NCBI GenBank assembly: GCA_964495145.1
Contig: CAZBUP010000003.1
Span: forward strand, 1 to 50,455
Direction: 5' to 3'
Length of the DNA stretch: 50,455 nt
Origin: UBA6120 sp964495145
Lineage (GTDB): Bacteria > Bacillota_I > Bacilli_A > RFN20 > CAG-826
Below the pieces are notes generated by a model. That model was given only the letters and a program-made list of their open reading frames with translations, searched no databases and had not been told where the DNA came from. Shown here one piece after another: positions 41,881-48,508 of this stretch. Each line of letters opens with the position of its first letter. The first letter of the stretch is position 1. The translations under genes and the position numbers were made by a program.

Positions 41881-42811
41881 CGTAAACATTCTCCTTAGGT
41901 TCTGGGTGTTTTCTTCCATACCGAGCCAGCCATAGGCTGACCAAACCGCCTAAAATCAATAAAGCCGCGGCGATGAGGATATGCCACCAGGGCAGCGATC
42001 CATACATGCCTACGACTTCGTAATTATAGTAAAGGGCGACGAGCGAGCCCAAGATGAACCCGATGATGCCGAAATAAGTCGCCAATTTGTATTTGCCCAA
42101 TAGGAATTTCATCAAAAGGCTGATCAATACGAACCCGACTAGCATTCCCAATCCGAAAACGCCCAAGACGATCAGTGGGGCGATGAGATTGGAGGATAAC
42201 CCGGTCTCCAGCGTCAACAAGAAATCGCGGATCATGGTCGTCAGCGGGGCATAGAAGCCGAGCACGAGCAAAAACATCGATCCGGAAATGCCGGGAACGA
42301 CCAAAGCCGACACGGCGATCAGCCCGACGAAAAAGACGACGAGCAATTGCCAAACGCCCAGGGTGTTCACGATCGGACTTGCGTCAAAGGAGGTGACCAC
42401 CGAAAGGACGCCGAGCCCGGCGGCCACGAGTCCGCTTAAGATTAAAACGAAGAGGCGCCACGGCGAAGCTTGATGGTTGATGACCGAAGTCAAGGAAGGC
42501 AAACTGCCGATTACCAAGCCGGCAAAAAGGGTGACCAGCGGCAGCGGAGCGTTATCAAACGCCCAGGTGATTGGAAAGATTAAAGCCAGGACGGCCGCCA
42601 TCGCCCCCAATAAGATTGGGGTCAAATAAGCCAACGATTTCACGAAGTGGCGGCGCAGCCCGACGATGGCTTCGATCATGCGGTCGTAAATGCCCAACAT
42701 GAAGGCGACGGTGCCCCCGCTGACGCCGGGGATGATGACCGCGGTTCCAATCGCCATTCCTTTTAGGAATAGAAGGAAATTATCTTTCAAATAGATGAGG
42801 GTTTTGCGCAT
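41867..42811 (-). CDS. DUF368-family undecaprenyl-phosphate transporter (PopT-like)
   Basis: 314 residues with about eight to ten TM segments. The family hallmark occurs twice as an internal repeat: IIPGVSGGTVAFMLGIYDR (about 27-45) and VVPGISGSMFLLVLGFY in the second half. DUF368 proteins (PopT) have been shown in other bacteria to help return undecaprenyl phosphate to the cytoplasmic face. The gene overlaps the PAP2 phosphatase and starts from a promoter (TATACT, 42845-42840 on the minus strand) nearly touching the divergent pth promoter. No Shine-Dalgarno site is present before the ATG. Confidence 0.88.
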   Translation of the reverse strand: MRKTLIYLKDNFLLFLKGMAIGTAVIIPGVSGGTVAFMLGIYDRMIEAIVGLRRHFVKSLAYLTPILLGAMAAVLALIFPITWAFDNAPLPLVTLFAGLVIGSLPSLTSVINHQASPWRLFVLILSGLVAAGLGVLSVVTSFDASPIVNTLGVWQLLVVFFVGLIAVSALVVPGISGSMFLLVLGFYAPLTTMIRDFLLTLETGLSSNLIAPLIVLGVFGLGMLVGFVLISLLMKFLLGKYKLATYFGIIGFILGSLVALYYNYEVVGMYGSLPWWHILIAAALLILGGLVSLWLARYGRKHPEPKENVYDVGI

Positions 42812-42852
42812 GGGGCGTTTCGTTTCTTGTCAATTCATAAGTATACACTATG

Positions 42853-42861
42853 TGGTATAAT
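42853..42861 (+). promoter_or_regulatory. Extended -10 promoter of pth-mfd
   Basis: TGGTATAAT, 20 nt before the pth start codon. It overlaps, head to head, the candidate promoter of the DUF368 gene. Confidence 0.72.
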
Positions 42862-42881
42862 TTCGAGCGAGGAACTTCGGC

Positions 42882-43433
42882 TTGAAATTGATCGTCGGTC
42901 TGGGTAATCCCGGACGAAAATACGCCAAAACCAGACATAACCTCGGGTATATGACACTCGACGCTTTAGCCAATCTCTTGGGCATTACCATCGACAAAGT
43001 CGGGTTCAACGGCGTCTATGCGACCATCAAATACATGGGGCAAGACGCCCTGCTTTTGAAGCCGACCACGTTCATGAACTTGAGCGGGATCGCCGTCAAT
43101 GAAGCCATGCGGTATTTTAAGATACCGATCGAAGATCTTTTGGTCGTTTATGACGAGATGGCGCTGGATCCCGGCTCATTGAGGCTGCGGCCGGGCGGCA
43201 GCAGCGGCTCGCACAACGGCGTGCAAAACATCATCGAACAACTCCAAAACGACCAGTTCAAACGAATCCGTCTCGGCATTGGGAAACCGCCATTTTCGGG
43301 CATCGATTACGTCTTGGGCAAACCGAGCAAAGAGGAACAAAAACTAATCAAGGACGCCGTCGATCGGGCGGCGGAAGCCATCGTCGATTATCTGAAACAC
43401 GACTTCAATTACGCGATGAATCACCATAACTGA
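42882..43433 (+). CDS. pth: Peptidyl-tRNA hydrolase
   Basis: Releases peptides from peptidyl-tRNA that has dropped off the ribosome. 183 residues. The start is TTG, justified by GAGGAA about 9 nt upstream and by the family N-terminus KLIVGLGNPGRKYAKTRHN, which contains the catalytic His. DEMALDPGSLRLRPGGSSG and HNGVQNII complete the active site. mfd begins 2 nt after its stop, the usual Bacillota order. Confidence 0.96.
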   Translation: MKLIVGLGNPGRKYAKTRHNLGYMTLDALANLLGITIDKVGFNGVYATIKYMGQDALLLKPTTFMNLSGIAVNEAMRYFKIPIEDLLVVYDEMALDPGSLRLRPGGSSGSHNGVQNIIEQLQNDQFKRIRLGIGKPPFSGIDYVLGKPSKEEQKLIKDAVDRAAEAIVDYLKHDFNYAMNHHN

Positions 43434-43435
43434 CC

Positions 43436-46400
43436 ATGAACAATCTCTTTGATTTAATCAAAAACCATCCCGCCGTCGCCGCCTTGGCGAAACGGCAGGG
43501 GCGCTTTAGCCTTGACGACACCTTGGGTATCGCCTTTTTGACAGCCGGCGCCTATTTGAAGAAACCCCAACCGATGACGGTGGTGACCACCAACATCTAT
43601 AATGCCCAGCGCATCTATGATTTGCTATCGTCGTTCGTGGGCGAAGATGCCTGTCTATTCTATCCGGTCGACGAGCTCCTGCGGGCCGAATCGATCGCCG
43701 CCAGCAAGGAAATGATGGCCCAGCGCTTATATGTCATGGATCAACTATTGAGCGGGCGTCCGCGCATCTTGATCACCCACGCGGCCGCGGTCATGCGCTT
43801 CTTGCCGGATCCCGCCTTCTTCAAGGCTCAAACCATCCACCTCGCGCGCGGCGCGACTTATGATATCGAATCCTTAAAACGGCAACTGGCCCAAAGCGGT
43901 TATGCCCGCGTCAGCAAGGTCGACCAAACGTTGCAATACGCGGTCCGGGGCGCCATCATCGACATCGCTTCGGTCAGCGAGGAACATCCGATTCGCCTTG
44001 AGTTCTTCGGCGACGAGCTCGAGAGCCTGCGTTATTTCGACATCGCCACCCAGACTTCGTTTGCCGACGTCGACGAGATTCGGATCCTGCCGGCCAGCGA
44101 CCTCATCTTCACGCCCGAAGACATTGCCCGATTGAACGAATTAGCCCATCGGCAATTGGAAGACGATCGGACCGTCCTCGGCTATGAAGCCTATGAGCAC
44201 CTGCGCACGAAAACCGAAGCCGATTTGGCCCGAGTGGACCATTTCGATTACCATCATTCGCTTTATAAGTACTTGGGCTATGCCCAATCAAGACATTTCA
44301 GCATTCTCGATTACACGCCGGAAAGCGTCGTCTTGGTGGCTAACCATGATCAAACGAACACCGCCAGCCGCCTATTGATCGAAGAGGCGTTTGATTATTT
44401 CAACGAGCTGTTCGAACACGGACAGTTGCTCTCGCATTTATCGATGTACCGCGATTTGGACCGGGTCTTGATGGCCCATACCCCAGTTTTGGCCAACCAT
44501 CCCTTCCAAGGCGGGACCGCCGCCAGTCTCACCTTGTCCGTCTACGGCATCGTCGGGGCGGCCATGAGCGCCCATAACGCCATTCCCTTGATCGAGGCCT
44601 ATTTGGCCAAGACCGACAAATTGGTGTTGGCCGTGGCCACGCTCCCGCAGCTCGATTTGCTGATCAATGCCTTGAAAGAAGCGCATCTAGACTATGAGCA
44701 GTTGGACGGCTTGACGCTGCCCCAAGGGCATTTAGGCATCGTCCATATGAATTTTGAGGAAGGCTTCGAACTGCCCGAATTCCACGTCGCCTGCTTGACG
44801 AGCCACGAGCTCTTCGGGTATCGATCAAAGCTCTCGCGTTTCATGAACCGCTACAAAGAAGCGGCCATCTTGAAATCATATGACGAACTGCGCCCGGGTG
44901 ATTACGTCGTCCACGAAACCAGCGGCATCGGGCAATTCCTGGGCATCAAGACGATTGAGGTCGACGGGGTCCACCGCGATTATCTGCACATCGCCTATGC
45001 CGGGAGCGACGTTTTGTATGTCCCTTTGTCGCAGTTCAACCTCGTGCGGCGATTTGCCGGCAAGGAAGGGTTTGCCCCGCGACTGAACCGGCTCAATTCG
45101 ACGGAGTGGGAAAAGACCAAAAAGCGCATCAAGGAACGGGTCAGCGATTTAGCCGATCGCCTCGTGGCTTTATATAAGGAAAGGGCCGCCGCGGCCGGGT
45201 TTGCCTTTGGCAAAGACGACCAACTTCAAGCGGATTTCGAAAGCCGATTTCCGTTTGAATTGACTCCGGACCAGGAAAAATCATTAAAGGAAATCAAAGC
45301 CGACATGGAAAACGCCGTCCCGATGGACCGGCTCTTGTGCGGCGACGTCGGCTTCGGCAAGACCGAAGTCGCCTTCCGGGCCGCCTTCAAGGCCATCAGC
45401 AACGGCAAGCAAGTCGCTTTCCTGTGCCCGACCACGCTCTTGGCGCGGCAGCATTACGAAGTGGCCCAGGAACGTTTTTCCGGATTTGGATTGAACATGG
45501 CCATTTTGTCGCGATTGGTCCCAGAAGCGGATCAGCGAAAGTACATCAAGGAAATCAAAGAAGGGCGTACCCATCTCGTCATCGGCACGCACCGGCTCTT
45601 GAGCCAAGAAGTCAAATTCGCCGACCTGGGCTTATTGATTATCGACGAAGAACAACGGTTCGGAGTCGAACAGAAAGAACAAATCAAGGAACTGAAGTCC
45701 AATGTCGACGTCTTGACTTTGACGGCGACGCCGATTCCGCGCACCTTGCAGATTTCGCTGTTGGGCATCCGCCAAATATCCCATTTGAACACGGCCCCGG
45801 TCCATCGCATGCCGATCCAAACCTACGTCATGGCCTATAACCAAGCCATCATCAAAGAATTGATCGAACGGGAATTGGGGCGTCAAGGGCAAGTATTTTA
45901 TCTCCACAACAACATCGCCACCATCGACGCCACGGCCCGCAAGTTGCAGACGATGATCCACCAAGCGCGGATTGGAATCGTCCACGGGCAAATGCTCCGT
46001 GACGACATCGAAGATGTGATGGTCCGCTTTTATAGCGGCGAGTTGAACCTGCTCGTGTGTACTTCCATCATTGAAAACGGCATCGACATCGCCAACGCCA
46101 ACCTAATCATCGTCGAAGAAGCCCAAAACTTCGGCTTGTCGCAACTCTATCAAATTAAGGGACGGGTCGGACGCGGCAACCGCATCGCCTTCGCCTACTT
46201 GCTCTACCGCGAGAACAAGATCATCAACGAAACGGCCACCAAGCGCTTGAAAGCGATTCAAGACTTCACCGAACTCGGCAGCGGCTATAAGATTGCCCAG
46301 CGCGATTTGATGATCCGCGGTGCCGGCGACATCCTCGGCCCGGAGCAGGCCGGATTCATCGACACGGTCGGCATCGACATGTATCTGCAGTTGTTGAACG

Positions 46401-46927
46401 AAGCCATCGAAGAGAAGCAAACCGGACAGGCGACCCCGCCACCGGAAGTCCCGATCAGCCTCGGCATCGACGCCTATATCCCGGAGCAATACGCCGAGAA
46501 TACCGACAAGATCGAACTCTATCAAGAAATCGACCTGGCGAAAACATCAAATGACATCACCAACATCCGGACTTATGTCCGGGATCTATATGGCCGCTTG
46601 CCGCAGGAGGTCGACCTTTTATTAAGAAAACGCCAAGTCGATTTGTGGCTGAAACACCCGGCGTTTGATTTTATCAAAGAAACCAAACCTTACGTCGACG
46701 TAAAGCTTTCTAGGGCCTTCGTCTTGATGAACAAGGCCGGGACCTTGCTGTTTGAACGATCGGCCATGCTCATGCCTTTGATCCGCGTCGATTATCAAAA
46801 TCGCGAACTTAAGATCCGCTTGTTCAAAAAAGGCAACTGGTTCGACAACCTGGAGAAACTGCTCAACGTCGTCATGGGCGTTTATGATGAATTGGCCGGA
46901 CGGGATGAGCCTCGCTTCTTTATTTGA
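43436..46927 (+). CDS. mfd: Transcription-repair coupling factor
   Basis: Removes RNA polymerase stalled at lesions and recruits UvrA. 1163 residues in full domain order: the UvrB-homology module, the RNA-polymerase-interacting CarD-like domain (about 485-540, DYVVHETSGIGQFLGI), the translocase with Walker A GDVGFGKTEV (about 635-645), DEEQ (about 736) and TATPIPRTLQ, the TRG motif, and the C-terminal autoinhibitory domain. It ends in a TGA that is part of the next promoter. Confidence 0.97.
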   Translation: MNNLFDLIKNHPAVAALAKRQGRFSLDDTLGIAFLTAGAYLKKPQPMTVVTTNIYNAQRIYDLLSSFVGEDACLFYPVDELLRAESIAASKEMMAQRLYVMDQLLSGRPRILITHAAAVMRFLPDPAFFKAQTIHLARGATYDIESLKRQLAQSGYARVSKVDQTLQYAVRGAIIDIASVSEEHPIRLEFFGDELESLRYFDIATQTSFADVDEIRILPASDLIFTPEDIARLNELAHRQLEDDRTVLGYEAYEHLRTKTEADLARVDHFDYHHSLYKYLGYAQSRHFSILDYTPESVVLVANHDQTNTASRLLIEEAFDYFNELFEHGQLLSHLSMYRDLDRVLMAHTPVLANHPFQGGTAASLTLSVYGIVGAAMSAHNAIPLIEAYLAKTDKLVLAVATLPQLDLLINALKEAHLDYEQLDGLTLPQGHLGIVHMNFEEGFELPEFHVACLTSHELFGYRSKLSRFMNRYKEAAILKSYDELRPGDYVVHETSGIGQFLGIKTIEVDGVHRDYLHIAYAGSDVLYVPLSQFNLVRRFAGKEGFAPRLNRLNSTEWEKTKKRIKERVSDLADRLVALYKERAAAAGFAFGKDDQLQADFESRFPFELTPDQEKSLKEIKADMENAVPMDRLLCGDVGFGKTEVAFRAAFKAISNGKQVAFLCPTTLLARQHYEVAQERFSGFGLNMAILSRLVPEADQRKYIKEIKEGRTHLVIGTHRLLSQEVKFADLGLLIIDEEQRFGVEQKEQIKELKSNVDVLTLTATPIPRTLQISLLGIRQISHLNTAPVHRMPIQTYVMAYNQAIIKELIERELGRQGQVFYLHNNIATIDATARKLQTMIHQARIGIVHGQMLRDDIEDVMVRFYSGELNLLVCTSIIENGIDIANANLIIVEEAQNFGLSQLYQIKGRVGRGNRIAFAYLLYRENKIINETATKRLKAIQDFTELGSGYKIAQRDLMIRGAGDILGPEQAGFIDTVGIDMYLQLLNEAIEEKQTGQATPPPEVPISLGIDAYIPEQYAENTDKIELYQEIDLAKTSNDITNIRTYVRDLYGRLPQEVDLLLRKRQVDLWLKHPAFDFIKETKPYVDVKLSRAFVLMNKAGTLLFERSAMLMPLIRVDYQNRELKIRLFKKGNWFDNLEKLLNVVMGVYDELAGRDEPRFFI

Positions 46928-46933
46928 TACAAT
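46925..46933 (+). promoter_or_regulatory. Extended -10 promoter of rqcP-tilS
   Basis: TGATACAAT: its TGA is the mfd stop codon. Transcription would begin at about 46940, only about 2 nt before the rqcP ATG, predicting a leaderless mRNA. Confidence 0.55.
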
Positions 46934-46941
46934 AAGATTTG

Positions 46942-47199
46942 ATGAGAATCGACAAATTTTTAAAAAGTTCCCAATTGATCAAGCGTCGCACCGTCGCCAA
47001 GCAAGTGGCCGACGGCGGCCGCGTTTTCATCAATGACAAGAAAGCCAAGCCCAGCGATGAAATCCGCGCTGGCGACGTGATCCGCCTGGAACTGGGACGC
47101 CGCCTCGTCCAAGTCCGGGTCCTCTCGACCAACGACAAGCCCATCAAGGGCGCACTCGCGTCCATGTACGAGTTGATTGAAGAAACCAAACATGAATGA
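46942..47199 (+). CDS. rqcP: S4-domain ribosome-quality-control protein RqcP
   Basis: 85 residues beginning MRIDKFLKSSQLIKRRTVAK, the S4 RNA-binding fold (YabO/RqcP). In B. subtilis RqcP stabilises the P-site tRNA while RqcH adds C-terminal alanine tails on obstructed large subunits; the HslR heat-shock protein is a close relative. Start at ATG 46942; a TTG one codon earlier is less likely. No Shine-Dalgarno site. It overlaps tilS by 8 nt. rqcH is not in this window. Confidence 0.9.
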   Translation: MRIDKFLKSSQLIKRRTVAKQVADGGRVFINDKKAKPSDEIRAGDVIRLELGRRLVQVRVLSTNDKPIKGALASMYELIEETKHE

Positions 47200-48412
47200 A
47201 ACGTTATTGAACCGCCAAGGTTTGTATCTCGTCGCCGTGTCATACGGTCCCGATTCGATGGCTTTGCTGCACATGATAGTGACGGGCGGATATCGCGCGG
47301 CGGTGGCCCACGTCAATTACCATAAGCGGCAGCAATCCGATCTTGAACAAACCGGGCTCGAGCAATTCTGCCTCGACCACGACCTGCCCTTATACATACT
47401 TGATATCCAAGAACAACACCCCCAGGGCAACTTTCAGACATGGGCGCGCCGCGTCCGATACCGCTTTTTTGCCGAAATCGCCGCGGCCATCAAGGCCGAA
47501 GCGGTGGTCGTTGCCCACCATCGCGACGACAATCTCGAGACCATTTTAATGCAGCATTTGCGAAAAACAATGGCGATTTGCAGCGGTATTGTCCCGGTTA
47601 GTAACCTTAATGGCGTGAAAATTGTCCGGCCTTTACTGGATTATTCTAAGAAGCAATTGTTGGATTATTGCGTTTCAAACGAGGTTGGCTACGCCATTGA
47701 CGAAAGCAATTTGTCCGACATGTATACCCGCAATCGAATTCGCCATCAACTATTGCCGACATTGTCGGAAGCAGAGATTATGACGCTGCTTGACGAAGCG
47801 CGACTCCACAATGAAATCACGTCCGCCCGTCTAGACGAACTTCGACCCCAAGTTCATAATGACGCCTTCAAAGTCGAAGCGGTGAACCGGGCCGACAAAA
47901 CGACGATTTTCCTTTTATTGCACCTACTATTTAAAGAGGCGCTTCCGGATTTTCCCATCTCGCGGCATTTGATCAGTGAAGTGCAAACGGTGGCGGCCGC
48001 TTCCCGCTCGCAGTGGCGTCGGCATCTACGAGGCCGGTACGAATTAACACGCAGCTATGATGTCTTCAAATTGGCCCACGCTGAGAAGGTTAGCGGTTAT
48101 TCGTTTACTTACGAGGCGCCTTCGCAAGACGACAATCGGTATTTCTTCATGGATTTCACAAAAGGAAGCCATCATGACCTGATTCAGGCCCACGATTATC
48201 CGATTACCATTCGAAGCCCGCGCCCCGGCGACAAAGTGATGGTGGATGGCCACGAATGCCTCTTGCGGCGCTTGTTCATCGACTGGAAACTGCCTCACGA
48301 CCGGCGAGCGACCTGGCCCGTCATCGTCAACCAGAGCGGCCTCATCAAGTTCGTACCGCGTTATCAAAGCGACTTCCGTCCCGGCGAGCACCCGCGGTTT
48401 TATGTGAAGTAG
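47192..48412 (+). CDS. tilS: tRNA(Ile)-lysidine synthase
   Basis: Converts C34 of tRNA-Ile(CAU) to lysidine, essential for reading AUA. 406 residues. The N-type ATP-pyrophosphatase domain carries VAVSYGPDSMALLH, where the family motif SGGxDS has Tyr in its second position (Y18). VNYHKRQQSD, VVVAHHRDDNLETIL and the EVGYAIDESN/TRNRIRH segments are conserved. The C-terminal domain ends RSPRPGDKVMVDG...LRRLFIDWKLP as in other Bacillota. The start is the ATG at 47192 overlapping rqcP. Confidence 0.93.
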   Translation: MNETLLNRQGLYLVAVSYGPDSMALLHMIVTGGYRAAVAHVNYHKRQQSDLEQTGLEQFCLDHDLPLYILDIQEQHPQGNFQTWARRVRYRFFAEIAAAIKAEAVVVAHHRDDNLETILMQHLRKTMAICSGIVPVSNLNGVKIVRPLLDYSKKQLLDYCVSNEVGYAIDESNLSDMYTRNRIRHQLLPTLSEAEIMTLLDEARLHNEITSARLDELRPQVHNDAFKVEAVNRADKTTIFLLLHLLFKEALPDFPISRHLISEVQTVAAASRSQWRRHLRGRYELTRSYDVFKLAHAEKVSGYSFTYEAPSQDDNRYFFMDFTKGSHHDLIQAHDYPITIRSPRPGDKVMVDGHECLLRRLFIDWKLPHDRRATWPVIVNQSGLIKFVPRYQSDFRPGEHPRFYVK

Positions 48413-48438
48413 GGCACAAATTTATATAAATAACGGCG

Positions 48439-48451
48439 TATAATGTATAAT
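48439..48451 (+). promoter_or_regulatory. Candidate ftsH promoter (two overlapping -10 boxes)
   Basis: TATAAT occurs twice, at 48439-48444 and 48446-48451, in an AT-rich stretch after tilS. No convincing -35 is seen. The ftsH leader of about 50 nt ends in GAGG. Confidence 0.45.
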
Positions 48452-48508
48452 TATTTTGCTTGTTTTGGTATTTTAAACAAAACAGACTAAAAGCGCGCGA
48501 GGTTAACG

